A stretch of 61,376 bases of DNA from Dactylosporangium sp. AC04546 (GCF_022095675.1 NZ_JAHYSG010000075.1:1-61376), one strand, 5' to 3'; positions 42,480-51,363 are shown, counted from the first letter of the stretch. The notes: generated by a model not told the origin, from the letters alone. Numbers and translations are program-made.

Positions 42480-43466
42480 TCACCGAATGGTCGTCCGCAA
42501 TGCGGCTCCCAAAAGGTCGGTGCCGAGCGCTGTGCGCTGGTAGAGAACCTGCCGGCCCGACCGGCGCGACGCGACCAGCCCAGAGCGACGAAGCACCGAC
42601 AGATGCTCGCTGACCGATGCCACGCTCAGGCCCAGGTCCCGGGCGACCTGCGTGGTGGACAGGGGAAGGTCGAGTCTTACCAGCAGCGCCGCGCGGCTGC
42701 GCCCGAGCAGATCGGCGACGGGCGGGGCCGACGAACGTGCAGAGCCGTCCCAGACTTGGCCGACACCGCGCGGGCTGTAGATGAGTGTCGGACCTTGCGG
42801 ACTGGTGTCGACCAGCAGCGAGGGCCAGGCGAATACGCACGGCACCAACAGCACACCGGCGCCGTCGAGCCGGTTCTGTGACCGCCAGGTGGGCCAGAGA
42901 ATCCGCAACGCGTCTTCCGCGTACTCCAGCTCCGGATGCAGGTTCCCCAGCAGTCGCACGATCCCGCCGGAGGTCAACTGGTCCGCACGGTAACCGACCT
43001 CGGCGTCGATCAGTCCGGACAACCGTGACCAGATCGGCTCGATCGCGGCCCGCCAATAGGCCTGCACCTCGGCGGCCACCTGGCCGAGATGGCGCTCCGG
43101 GTTCTCGTATAGGGGAAGCAACGTCTCCGGCAGCGGTGCGGCGCCACCGAGCAGGTCCAACTGCGCACGTACGGAGTCCTCCGGGGTGGTGCGGACCCGG
43201 GCCAGTTCGTCGGCGAACCTCGTGTCCATCCGATCCGGCGACGGCATCAGGAACTCCGGCACGTAGCGCGGATCGGCGAGCAGCGGCTGTAACAGCTCAA
43301 GCCGCAGCGCAGCGACAGCACCCCGCACGGATCGGACCCACGGCTGGTGCATCCGAGCCCGATCAGCGTGACCAGCGACCCGCATGCTGCTCATGAGCTC
43401 ATGCATAGGCGAACGCGCGAAGCGGATCCGCGCCAGGTCACCCGGCTCGAACAACAGCTCGATCAC
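42480..43466 (-). CDS. ArsR-type regulator with large N-terminal domain (DUF5937-like)
   Basis: A 328-residue regulator. The N-terminus VIELLFEPGDLARIRFARSP is the start typical of DUF5937 proteins, so the GTG at 43466 was chosen over an upstream start. A large sensor-like domain (1–235) leads to a C-terminal ArsR HTH (about 245–320: STTQVARDLGLSVASVSEHL, LRRSGLVASRRSGRQVLYQRT). Ligand unknown; no metal-binding Cys cluster is evident. Possible targets are the secreted-protein gene and itself. Confidence 0.85.
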   Translation of the reverse strand: MIELLFEPGDLARIRFARSPMHELMSSMRVAGHADRARMHQPWVRSVRGAVAALRLELLQPLLADPRYVPEFLMPSPDRMDTRFADELARVRTTPEDSVRAQLDLLGGAAPLPETLLPLYENPERHLGQVAAEVQAYWRAAIEPIWSRLSGLIDAEVGYRADQLTSGGIVRLLGNLHPELEYAEDALRILWPTWRSQNRLDGAGVLLVPCVFAWPSLLVDTSPQGPTLIYSPRGVGQVWDGSARSSAPPVADLLGRSRAALLVRLDLPLSTTQVARDLGLSVASVSEHLSVLRRSGLVASRRSGRQVLYQRTALGTDLLGAALRTTIR

Positions 43467-43601
43467 CCGAACCACGATACCGATAAATCCCTTGACGAGC
43501 GGAAACTCGTCCACTCACAGACCCGACTCGCGTACCCCGGCGGGAGACACACCGCGCCCGCAACAACGGCCAAGAAAACACTTGCAGCCAGAGAAGGGCG
43601 C

Positions 43602-43728
43602 GGCGGCTTTCGGGGGCCCCACTGGGGAGCAGGCGAAGCTCGCGCGAAGAACTCGGAACCGCCAACGGCGAACGCCCCGTGCGTGAGCAGGGGCGTTCGG
43701 CAGTGAGCTGACGATCGTGTACTTGAAC
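43602..43728 (-). repeat. Dispersed repeat copy C (diverged)
   Basis: Contains CCCCACTGGGGAGCAGGCGA, a GGAACCGCCAACGG segment, the hairpin CGAACGCCCC…GGGGCGTTCG (about 43673–43700) and ends TACTTGAACCC. It is joined head-to-tail to copy D. The order of parts is the same but many bases differ. Confidence 0.7.
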
Positions 43729-43892
43729 CCGCCGTAGACGACGCCGCGGTCTTCGGGGGGTGTGGGTGGGCGAAGCCCCCCACCGGGGAGCGGCCGAAGG
43801 CCGCGCGAGGAATCCGGAACCACAAAGCGAAGCGCCCCCCGCGCTGAGCAGGGGGCGCCTGTGGTGGAGCTAATGATGGCTTACTTGAACCC
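43729..43892 (-). repeat. Dispersed repeat copy D (tRNA 3'-flank module)
   Basis: Near-identical to copy A over 164 nt. Read leftward: GGGTTCAAGTAAGCCATCAT then TAGCTCCACCAC (T-arm- and acceptor-like), the hairpin with CTGCTCAGCG loop, TTCGCTTTGTGGTTCCGG, GCGGCCTTCGGCCGC, and GGGGGGCTTCGCCCACCCAC. No tRNA 5' body precedes it. The region 43467–43601 holds no recognised gene. Confidence 0.8.
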
Positions 43893-44001
43893 TTCCGCTC
43901 GATGAGCGGAGCGTTGTCGCCGACGGGCCAGCCGTGACCCGCACTGCACAGCCATGACCGCAGGCGGGACGAAGGGCCCAGGAGGGCCGCCGCGCCCTCC
44001 C

Positions 44002-45789
44002 CTACGACGCCTGCGTCTTCCTCGCCGAACTACGTCCGCGAGAGCTCGTCTGCTCGCTGGCTGACCGGCGGGCACGGCTCGACCTACGGCTCGCGGCACC
44101 AGCTCCCAGGTATTCGCGGCCGCGTTCGAGGATCTGCAACGTTAGTACCTCGTCCTTGGCGAGGCGATCGAGCACGAGGATCTTCTTTGAACGGTTTACC
44201 TTCGCGTACTCCTGGTTGATCAACTTGACCAGTTCGCGGGCAGTCGACGTGGTGAAGTCATGGTCCGCGATTCCTGCGAGATCGCCCGCGGAAGGTTGCT
44301 CCTTCCCGGCCATCACCATGGCTAGAAGCATCGCCAGGTGATATCTGAAATCGTCGACCAGGCTGACTCCCGCCTCGATGAGCAGATGATCCCCCGCCGC
44401 TCGCAACAATTTGATACAGGAGTAGTAGACCGCGAGATCCCAGTTGCCGAAGAAGACCTTCTCGTAGATGTCCGGCTCATACACCTTACTCGGGTTGGCT
44501 CTCGCAATGTCCGGCCTCTGCACGAGGACACTGAGAACCGCCTGCCCCATCTCATCGATCGATACAATACGATCAACTGGCTTCCCGAGGTTGAAGTAGT
44601 AGCGTCGGCGCCGTTCGTAATAGAGCCCTTTCGCGCCTAGATACTCCTCTATTTCTCGCTGTACCCGATCCGTCGCACGAAGCACACTCGGACCGAACTC
44701 CGTCTGACTGTTCGTCGCCCTGATGATTCGATCCCGAACCGCACTGTCGCGAGCCTCGATCACCTTCACAAGGAGGCTGCGCGTATCGGCGTTGTGACTC
44801 ACCCGCCCACGCCGAAATATCTCCGTGGACGTCTGCAGGCCGTTGACGATCTGCGGCGACTGAAGCTTCAGCATCTTGTTCGCGGGCTGGACCTCGGAGG
44901 CGACGATGGTAACCCCGTTGTTGAGCCACCAGAAATCCTCGATCGATTGCGGGTTCTCAAGCGTTTGCCCGATCGACCGATTCACTTGAGTGTCGCCTTC
45001 ATAGTCACGGACATTCGCCTCAAAGAGCGTAACGTCAAGCTCCCCGTTAGGCGCAGTGATAAACCGCTCGTAGTCGGAAAGACGGACGACTGCGACATAC
45101 CCGCCCGCAGTATTTGTCGAGATAGGGTTCTCCGCCAGCAGTAGTTGGCGGGACACCACAACGGGCTCGCGCGCCTTGTCGCCGAGCCGTCGCGCATCGA
45201 GAAAATCGACGTCCGGCTCACAACCGCCGAAGAGCGACTTCAGGCCAGCGACAAGTTCGCCACCCTTTCTCTCGATGTTTGGATGGACACTGTCCGCCTT
45301 CAGCGATGCGAATACGACATGTATTGACAGCGAAGGCATATCAAGCGCCTGGTACGCCTCCAGGAACCGACGGGTTATCTCGAGCAGTCTCGGATTTACC
45401 GACTCGAAGAGGACCTCCTCGTCCCGTCGGAAGTCCAAGAGCTTGGGCAAATTCACCAAGAGCTTGTCGATAGGAACCTCGGTGAAGCCGCTCGTGTTCT
45501 TTACCTGCATGATATAGAGATCGAGTTTGACTCGGCGCCCTAGCCGTTTCAGCGGCGTGTCGTCACGAATGCACAGCGAGTTGGCGAAAAGATACATCGC
45601 GTCAATCCCACAGTCCTTCGCACCGTCCACAATGCCACTGAGCAGATCATCGTGCCCGGGGTTCATGGGCTTTAGATATTGCTTGGCAACGAAGAACGTC
45701 TGGTGCTCGACCGGCGACATGTGAGGAGCAGAACGACTGCGGTCCTTGTCGACCATCGTGCTCAAGAGATACACATCGTTGCTGCTCAC
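44002..45789 (-). CDS. AIPR family (abortive phage infection) protein
   Basis: A 595-residue protein with the AIPR core: FEANVRDYEGDTQVNRSIGQ, DFWWLNNGVTIVASEVQ, LQSPQIVNGLQTSTEIFRRG and RIIRATNSQTEFGPSVLRATD. The N-terminal part (LLSGIVDGAKDCGIDAMYLF, LDLYIMQVKNTSGF) has a PD-(D/E)XK-like nuclease pattern (D…QVK). AIPR proteins confer abortive phage resistance. Start: the GTG at 45789 follows GGAGGATCTG; upstream in-frame codons lack coding character. GC content is visibly lower than neighbouring core genes, suggesting transfer. The Arg/Ser-rich tail is unusual. Confidence 0.85.
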   Translation of the reverse strand: MSSNDVYLLSTMVDKDRSRSAPHMSPVEHQTFFVAKQYLKPMNPGHDDLLSGIVDGAKDCGIDAMYLFANSLCIRDDTPLKRLGRRVKLDLYIMQVKNTSGFTEVPIDKLLVNLPKLLDFRRDEEVLFESVNPRLLEITRRFLEAYQALDMPSLSIHVVFASLKADSVHPNIERKGGELVAGLKSLFGGCEPDVDFLDARRLGDKAREPVVVSRQLLLAENPISTNTAGGYVAVVRLSDYERFITAPNGELDVTLFEANVRDYEGDTQVNRSIGQTLENPQSIEDFWWLNNGVTIVASEVQPANKMLKLQSPQIVNGLQTSTEIFRRGRVSHNADTRSLLVKVIEARDSAVRDRIIRATNSQTEFGPSVLRATDRVQREIEEYLGAKGLYYERRRRYYFNLGKPVDRIVSIDEMGQAVLSVLVQRPDIARANPSKVYEPDIYEKVFFGNWDLAVYYSCIKLLRAAGDHLLIEAGVSLVDDFRYHLAMLLAMVMAGKEQPSAGDLAGIADHDFTTSTARELVKLINQEYAKVNRSKKILVLDRLAKDEVLTLQILERGREYLGAGAASRRSSRARRSASEQTSSRGRSSARKTQAS

Positions 45790-46089
45790 CAGATCCTCCA
45801 CAAGCGGGTTGACTGCAACATCGCCGGCCGCCCGAAGGCAGAGGCGAAACGAAGTGGACTGACGCAGCAGTCGATTACTCTGCGCACCCGAACAGGCACA
45901 GTAAGCCACTGTATCTGACGGGCAATCCTCCCGCCAGATAGGTTCGGGTAGATCTTCTGCACGAGCGACGTAGCTTTTCCGCGTCACACGGTGCGTGGCT
46001 CGCGCACCTACATCACGGCATGCGCCCACAGCTCGGGCGAGAAACCTAGAGACAGTGAGCGATCAAACCCTTTCCACATAAGGACCGCA

Positions 46090-46566
46090 GTGATCGACAA
46101 TTACGCCACGGTGATGCTGTCGAGCGGCCTCCGCGAAAGGATCACGACGCGAGTCGGCGAGGTGCTGAAACACTCCGAGACGACCAGGGCAGAGATTCAG
46201 CAGCGGACAAGGGAGCAGCTCGCCAAGCTGGACGTCCAGGAAGACCGCTTCCTCGACCTCGTCGGCGACCCGGACTGGCCACAGGACAAGATCGCCCAGA
46301 GGCTTCGCAAGATCCGCGACGAGCAAAGCAGGCTACAACGCCAACTCGGCGATACACCGAGGACCGGCACGGCGCGCGCGACGCTGCAAGAGCTGCTTGA
46401 CCTGCTCGAAGACCCGCAGGAGATGTACCGACAAGCCACCCAGAAGGCGCGACAGGCGCTCAACCGGACGTTCTTCCACCGGCTCCACCTCGACGCCGAC
46501 GCGGAAGGGCCGTTCGTGGCGTCCGATGAGCTGCAACTGCAGGTCAAGCCACTGGCCGAGATAGCA
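46090..46566 (+). pseudogene. C-terminal remnant of a large serine recombinase
   Basis: The frame VIDNYATVMLSSGLRERITT, then RAEIQQRTREQLAKLDVQED, RFLDLVGDPDWPQDKIAQRL and RKIRDEQSRLQRQLG, is the coiled-coil and C-terminal region of phage-type serine integrases. The catalytic N-terminal domain and zinc ribbon are missing and no ribosome site precedes it. The open frame runs on through the ssrA terminator into ssrA, so its natural end is lost. Direction is toward ssrA, the likely integration target. Confidence 0.8.
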
Positions 46567-46602
46567 AGAGGCGGTGTCACCGTTGCCGGTGACACCGCCT
46601 CT
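46567..46602 (-). terminator. ssrA terminator hairpin
   Basis: AGAGGCGGTGTCACCG (46567–46582) pairs perfectly with CGGTGACACCGCCTCT (46587–46602) around TTGC, 56 nt beyond the tmRNA 3' end on the minus strand; TTGCT follows on that strand. Confidence 0.85.
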
Positions 46603-46657
46603 TCGAGCGATCTCCTCCGCGCCGCTCTTGCTGGCGCGGGTTCGATTACACCCTCCA

Positions 46658-47031
46658 TGGTGGAGGTGCCGGGAATCGAACCCGGGTCCTTCGTCGCTTT
46701 GTTAGGACTTCTCCGAGCGCAGCTCGCTGTGCCTCTACTCGGCCCTACCAATCACGCGAGCGAGTTGGTATGACGGGCCCAGCCACGATTAATCTCGCCG
46801 TGCGAGCCCCGTGACGAGACTCGGTTGGCCAGCCTTCTAGCTGATGCCGGCTACCGGGCCGAAGGCAATCCCGGGCCGACAGAGCTTAACCCTTACTTAG
46901 GCAGCGAGGGTAAGCTCGGAGCGCTTCATGTTGGCGCTTATTGTTTTCCGACGACTGATTCTCGAGACAACGTCGGCTTCCTCGGCTCGCTTCCCCTAAC
47001 GCTGCGCACAAAGTCGAAACCAGTCACCCCC
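46658..47031 (-). ncRNA. ssrA: Transfer-messenger RNA (tmRNA)
   Basis: The 5' end GGGGGTGACTGGTTTCGACTT at 47031 pairs through GGGGGTG with CACCTCC before the encoded ACCA at 46658. The T-arm is GGACCCGGGTTCGATTCCCG. The tag frame, resuming at GCC, reads ANMKRSELTLAA and stops with TAA near 46893. tmRNA rescues stalled ribosomes with SmpB, encoded 1.4 kb upstream. Actinobacterial tmRNA is a known integration site, and a recombinase relic abuts its 3' end. Confidence 0.93.
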
Positions 47032-47098
47032 GCGCGCGGGTAGTGGTGGCGTGCTGCACCACACAGCCCCACCATGTTACACCCCCACCCGCCAAAGA

Positions 47099-48382
47099 TC
47101 ACGGAGTTGCGGCGCAGGAGCGGCCGTCGATCGTGCAGTTGGTCGGCTCGTTGCGGGCGCCCAGGCCCTCCACCTCGAACGACAGCGTGACTGAACCGCC
47201 CGCGCGGACGGTGCGGGTGGCCTCCGCCGGGGTGAAGATGGCGCGCACGTCGGCGCGGGTCATCACGGCGCCCTTCACGTTGCGCACCGTCAGGTCCAGG
47301 ATCGGCAGGGTCACCACGACCGTCCAGTTGGTCGCCGTGGCCGGGCCGGGGTTGGCGATCGTGATCGTGACGCGGTACGAGGTGAGCTGGAGGTCCTCCG
47401 AGCGGTACGCGGCGGTCAGCTGAGGCGGCGCGGTCGGGGTGACCGAGGTCGCGCCGGGGGTCGGTGAGGTGGAGCGCGACGTCGCCGGCACCACCGGCTC
47501 GGCGGTCGCCCGGATGGACGGCGCGGTCGACACGGCCGGCACCGTGGCCTGCGCGGGGCCCTCGGTCGGGCCGCCCACGCGCGGCGGGTCGGCCGGGTGT
47601 GGCATCGTCGCCTTGCCGATGAGCAGGGCGGTCATCGCGATGAGCAGCAGGATCGCGGCGGCCGCGGCCACCGCCTGGCTACGGCGGTCGGCGGACCAGT
47701 CGCGGATACCCATCAGCCTGGCCCAGAGCCGACGCACCGGGGAAGCAGGGGGCTGCAGCGGCTCCGTCACCGCGGCCACCCCGCGGGCCCGCAGCGCCGC
47801 CGCGGCGAAGCCGGGCATGGACGTCGTCGGGCGCGGGCCGGCCGTTGACCGTACCTCCGAGCTCAATCCCGGCGCGGAACGACTGGTGCCGCCGGCCTGG
47901 CGCGGCAGGCGGCTGAACGGGCCGCCCTCGTTGCGCCGGACCGGGGGCGGCCCCGACTCTCCCGGCTCGGCCGGCATGCCCTTCGCGAGCGTGGCGACCA
48001 GGGGGCCCTCGAAGAGGGCGGTGTACGTGCCGCGCAGCACCCGCCGGCGCAGCGTCCCCTGCGGGCCCAGAAAGCCGCTCTGGGTCAGGGTCAGCCGGCT
48101 CCCCGAGCCGCGCTCCTCGATCGTGAGCGCGACGACGGTGTGCAGGTTGCGCGCCTCCCACCGCATGACCAGGCGGTGGGGCGCCTCGGTGGTGACGACC
48201 TCACCCTCGACCGGGTCCTCGAGCCCTTCGAGACCCTCGGCCTGGAAGGTGAACGTCCCGTTCTCGCGGACCATGAACCGCGATGCCGGCAGCCAGTCGG
48301 TGACGAGCCGAGCCTCAGTGAGTGCGCGCCAGACCGCCGGCGGCGGGTGTTCCAGGTCGACATCGACCCGAATCTCGGTCAC
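47099..48382 (-). CDS. SRPBCC (AHSA1-like) domain – TM helix – extracytoplasmic β-domain protein
   Basis: A 427-residue type-II-oriented membrane protein. Residues 1–130 form an AHSA1/polyketide-cyclase-like SRPBCC domain (DLEHPPPAVWRALTEARLVTDWL, LVMRWEARNLHTVVALTIEE), cytoplasmic. A disordered linker leads to one TM helix at about 237–257. A Pro/Thr-rich stalk then carries a β-domain (about 325–427, TSYRVTITIANPGPATATNW and VKGAVM), like a CBM2/fibronectin-type fold with two Cys. The combination of an internal ligand-binding domain and an external binding module suggests a transmembrane sensor or cell-wall linker. It sits between ssrA and smpB. Confidence 0.8.
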   Translation of the reverse strand: MTEIRVDVDLEHPPPAVWRALTEARLVTDWLPASRFMVRENGTFTFQAEGLEGLEDPVEGEVVTTEAPHRLVMRWEARNLHTVVALTIEERGSGSRLTLTQSGFLGPQGTLRRRVLRGTYTALFEGPLVATLAKGMPAEPGESGPPPVRRNEGGPFSRLPRQAGGTSRSAPGLSSEVRSTAGPRPTTSMPGFAAAALRARGVAAVTEPLQPPASPVRRLWARLMGIRDWSADRRSQAVAAAAAILLLIAMTALLIGKATMPHPADPPRVGGPTEGPAQATVPAVSTAPSIRATAEPVVPATSRSTSPTPGATSVTPTAPPQLTAAYRSEDLQLTSYRVTITIANPGPATATNWTVVVTLPILDLTVRNVKGAVMTRADVRAIFTPAEATRTVRAGGSVTLSFEVEGLGARNEPTNCTIDGRSCAATP

Positions 48383-48453
48383 GCACGGACTATATGGCCT
48401 TCACCCAACGCTTGCATGATGGCCACGCGCGCTACTCATGCCCAAGGGCCGAT

Positions 48454-48933
48454 TTACTCATCACGACCCTTGTTCCGGCGGCCCATGACGCGAGCGATCT
48501 CCCGGTCCGCGTCACGTTTGGCGAGCGTCTGGCGCTTGTCGTAGCTCTTCTTACCGCGGGCCAGCCCGAGCTCGACCTTGGCCCAGCCGTCCGAGAAGTA
48601 CACCGACAGCGGCACGAGCGTGAGGCCGCTCTCGCGCACCTTCACCCCGATGCGGTCGATCTCCTGGCGCTTGAGCAGGAGCTTCCGGATGCGGCGCGGT
48701 GGGTGGTTGGTCCAGGTCCCCATCGTGTACTCCGGGATGTGCATCGCGTGCAGGAACACCTCGCCGTCGGAGAGCTGGCCGAACGCGTCGACGAGCGACG
48801 CCCGGCCGGCCCGCAGCGACTTCACCTCGGTGCCGGTGAGCGCGATGCCCGCCTCGAACGTTTCGAGGATGTCGTAGTCGTGGCGCGCCTTCCGGTTGGA
48901 CGCGACCACCTTGCGTCCCTTTTCGCGCGGCAT
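48454..48933 (-). CDS. smpB: SsrA-binding protein
   Basis: A 159-residue SmpB, the obligate partner of tmRNA in trans-translation. It shows the OB-fold marks [52 protein letters not shown] and the basic C-terminal tail with [20 protein letters not shown]. The ATG at 48933 follows GGAGGGGTCG and is preferred over the start four codons earlier. Confidence 0.97.
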   Translation of the reverse strand: MPREKGRKVVASNRKARHDYDILETFEAGIALTGTEVKSLRAGRASLVDAFGQLSDGEVFLHAMHIPEYTMGTWTNHPPRRIRKLLLKRQEIDRIGVKVRESGLTLVPLSVYFSDGWAKVELGLARGKKSYDKRQTLAKRDADREIARVMGRRNKGRDE

Positions 48934-48993
48934 CGACCCCTCCACAGGTTCGTACGGACGCAGAGAAGCGTATCGCGCCCGGCAACCCGGATT

Positions 48994-50277
48994 TCAGCAG
49001 AGACAACCCGGCAGCCATCCGAGCGGCTGCACCGGTGTCCCGTTCAGCCGTACCTCGAAGTGCAGGTGGTTGCCGGTCGACGCCCCCGTGGTGCCCACCC
49101 GGCCGATGAGCTCCCCGCGGTGCACCTGCTGGCCCACCCTCACCAGGATCGCCGACTGGTGCCCATAGCACGTGGCCAGGCCCTTGCCCTGGTAGATGCC
49201 GTGCGAGATGCAGGTGTAGTTGCCGTAGCCGCCGGCCCACCCGGCCCGCACGACCCGGCCGTCCGCCGCGGCGACGATCGGCTGCCCGCCCCCGGCGGCG
49301 ACGTCGATGCCGGCGTGGAGCTGATAGACCTTGTACACCGGGTCGAAGCGCATCCCGAAGTTGCTCGACTTCCACCCGCGCACCGGCATCAGGAAGAAGG
49401 CGCCGGTCTTCGGCGGGACCGCCGTGTTCGCGGGCGGCGCCGCGGCACCGCCGCCGGGTTTCTGCTTCGCCGGCGGCCGCTCGGCCGCCGCGGCCGCGCG
49501 CAGTTCGGCGCCGATCCGATCGCTGTCGATCCTCAATTGGCGGTACCGCGCGAGCACGGCCTCCCGCTCCGCGTTCGCCGCCGCCTCGGCCTTCGCGCTG
49601 CGGTCCAGCAGCGCCTTCACGTCGGCGGCGGCCTGCTCGGCGCCGGCCTGGGCGGCCATCGACTCCTCCAGGCGCTGCCGGGCCGCGCCGGCGGCCTCCT
49701 CGAGCCGCCGGCGGGCCAGCTCGGCCGCGTCGCTGCGCTGCTTGGCGGCCATGCGCGCGGCGGTCACGGCGTCGACCGCCCGGCGGTTCTCGGCGCCGAT
49801 CTTGTCGAGGTACGCGATCCGCAGCGCCAGGTCGCTCGGCGAGCCCGACTCCAGCACCGAGTTGATCATGGCGAAGCCGCCGCCCTTGTACGCCGCTGCG
49901 ACGAACACCGACGCGTCTTCCCGCTCCTGCTCGACGCGCGCCCGCGCGGCCGCGTACTGCCCGTCCACCTCGGCGAGGACGGCGTTCGCCGCGTCCTCGT
50001 CCCGCTGCGCCTGCCGGGCGGCGGCCTCGGCGGCGATGACCTGCCCCTTGGCGTCGGCCAGGCCGGCCTCCGCGCCGGGCAGGGCCGCCTGGGCCGCCTC
50101 CCGCTCGACCGCGGCCGCCTTCGCCTTGTCGGTGGCGGCCTCGAGCGTCGCCTCGGTCTCCTGGAGCTGCCGGTCGATGCGGTTCTTGTCGTCGCGGGGG
50201 TCGGCCGAGGCGGCAGTACCTCCAGAAAGCAGCACAATCGCCACGCCGATGACGGCGAGAAACCGGATCCGGTCCAC
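48994..50277 (-). CDS. M23 (LytM) peptidase with coiled coil, FtsEX-associated
   Basis: A 427-residue exported cell-wall endopeptidase, similar in layout to EnvC and RipC. A signal peptide (FLAVIGVAIVLLSGGTAASA) is followed by two long Ala/Glu/Arg coiled-coil segments (about 30–265), a Pro/Ala linker and a LytM domain (about 300–420). Zinc ligands are visible in HAGIDVAAG and NHLHFEV. The GTG at 50277 follows GGAGGG. Its place directly after ftsX suggests activation by FtsEX at the septum. Confidence 0.9.
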   Translation of the reverse strand: MDRIRFLAVIGVAIVLLSGGTAASADPRDDKNRIDRQLQETEATLEAATDKAKAAAVEREAAQAALPGAEAGLADAKGQVIAAEAAARQAQRDEDAANAVLAEVDGQYAAARARVEQEREDASVFVAAAYKGGGFAMINSVLESGSPSDLALRIAYLDKIGAENRRAVDAVTAARMAAKQRSDAAELARRRLEEAAGAARQRLEESMAAQAGAEQAAADVKALLDRSAKAEAAANAEREAVLARYRQLRIDSDRIGAELRAAAAAERPPAKQKPGGGAAAPPANTAVPPKTGAFFLMPVRGWKSSNFGMRFDPVYKVYQLHAGIDVAAGGGQPIVAAADGRVVRAGWAGGYGNYTCISHGIYQGKGLATCYGHQSAILVRVGQQVHRGELIGRVGTTGASTGNHLHFEVRLNGTPVQPLGWLPGCLC

Positions 50278-50383
50278 TGCGTCAACCCTCCAGTACCACT
50301 TGAGGGTCACCGTACGCGATTAGTCCGGTTTTTTCCGGGAATGTCCCTCTAACGGCGAGCCTGGGAACTCCCTGAGAACGCCA

Positions 50384-50412
50384 AAGGGCGGGCCGTTGAC
50401 CGGCCCGCCCTT
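50384..50412 (-). terminator. Terminator after ftsX
   Basis: AAGGGCGGGCCG (50384–50395) pairs with CGGCCCGCCCTT (50401–50412) around TTGAC; on the minus strand it lies 14 nt after the ftsX stop, so ftsEX and the peptidase gene are probably partly uncoupled. Confidence 0.85.
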
Positions 50413-50425
50413 GATTGCGTGTGCG

Positions 50426-51301
50426 TCAGACGCGGACGTAGAAGCGCAGCGTCACCCAGGCCGTGACGGCGCTGACCAGGCCGCCCGCGCCGGCCAGGAG
50501 CGGCAGCATCAGCAGGATGTTGCCCCAGTCCACCGGGAGCAGCACGTTGGTCAATGCTTTCAGCGAGCCGTCGATGATGAACACCTTGGCCGCCACCAGC
50601 GTGCCGAAGCCCAGGATCGCGCCGATGACGCCGGCGAAGACCGCCTCCAGGACGAACGGGAGCTGGATGAACCAGTTCGAGGCGCCGACGAGTTTCATGA
50701 CCGCGACCTCGCGGCGTTTGCTGTAGGCCGCCACCTGGATCGTATTGGCGACCAGGAGCAAGGCCGCCGCGCCCTGCACGATGGCGACGGTCAGCGCGAG
50801 CGTCTGAAGGGCGCCGAGCAGGTCGAAGACCCGGGTCAGCAGCTCCTTCTGGTCGACGATGTCGCTGATGCCCTCTTGCGTGCGGATCTCGTCGGAGAAC
50901 TGCTTGACCGCGTTCGGGTCCTTCAGCTTGATCCGGAAGGACTCCGGCAGGGACTCCTCCTTGGTCGCGTTGACCAGGTCGGGGGCGTCCTTGAACTGGG
51001 TCTGGAACCTCTCCCAGGCCTGCTTCTTGCTCTCGTACTCGACGGTCTTGACGAGCGGGTTCGACTCGATCGCAGACTTGAGGTTGCTGCGCTGCTCTTC
51101 GGTCACGTCGACCTTGAGGAAGACCGAGACCTCTACCCGCTGGTAGAAGAAGTTCTCCATCTTGTCGACCTGGAAGAAGAGCAGGAGGCTGGCGCCCAGC
51201 ATCGTCAGCGACACGGTCATCGTGATGATCATCGCGATGGTCATGGTGACGTTGCGCCAGAGCCCGGTCAGGACTTCGGACAGGACGTATCTCACGCGCA
51301 T
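50426..51301 (-). CDS. ftsX: Cell-division protein FtsX
   Basis: A 291-residue ABC-type membrane subunit. Four TM helices are seen (about 22–44, 165–190, 215–240, 262–284), with a large external loop (45–160) including FFYQRVEVSVFLKVDVTEEQ that contacts the wall hydrolase. With FtsE it transmits ATP hydrolysis to peptidoglycan hydrolases rather than transporting a solute. The gene lies 62 nt after ftsE. Confidence 0.96.
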   Translation of the reverse strand: MRVRYVLSEVLTGLWRNVTMTIAMIITMTVSLTMLGASLLLFFQVDKMENFFYQRVEVSVFLKVDVTEEQRSNLKSAIESNPLVKTVEYESKKQAWERFQTQFKDAPDLVNATKEESLPESFRIKLKDPNAVKQFSDEIRTQEGISDIVDQKELLTRVFDLLGALQTLALTVAIVQGAAALLLVANTIQVAAYSKRREVAVMKLVGASNWFIQLPFVLEAVFAGVIGAILGFGTLVAAKVFIIDGSLKALTNVLLPVDWGNILLMLPLLAGAGGLVSAVTAWVTLRFYVRV

Positions 51302-51363
51302 CGGGTGGGGTTCCTTCCCAGCGGACCCAGCAAAGCTACAGGTGCGGACGGTCTGGGGCTAAA

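Noticed and set aside
45790..46029. Upstream extension of the AIPR gene to an ATG at 46029
   Set aside because: The added 80 codons lack family similarity, and GTG 45789 has a good GGAGG site at proper spacing.
46567..46773. Serine recombinase coding sequence extending to 46773
   Set aside because: This part of the frame is the ssrA terminator and the tmRNA 3' end, read through only because no stop occurs; it is not recombinase sequence.
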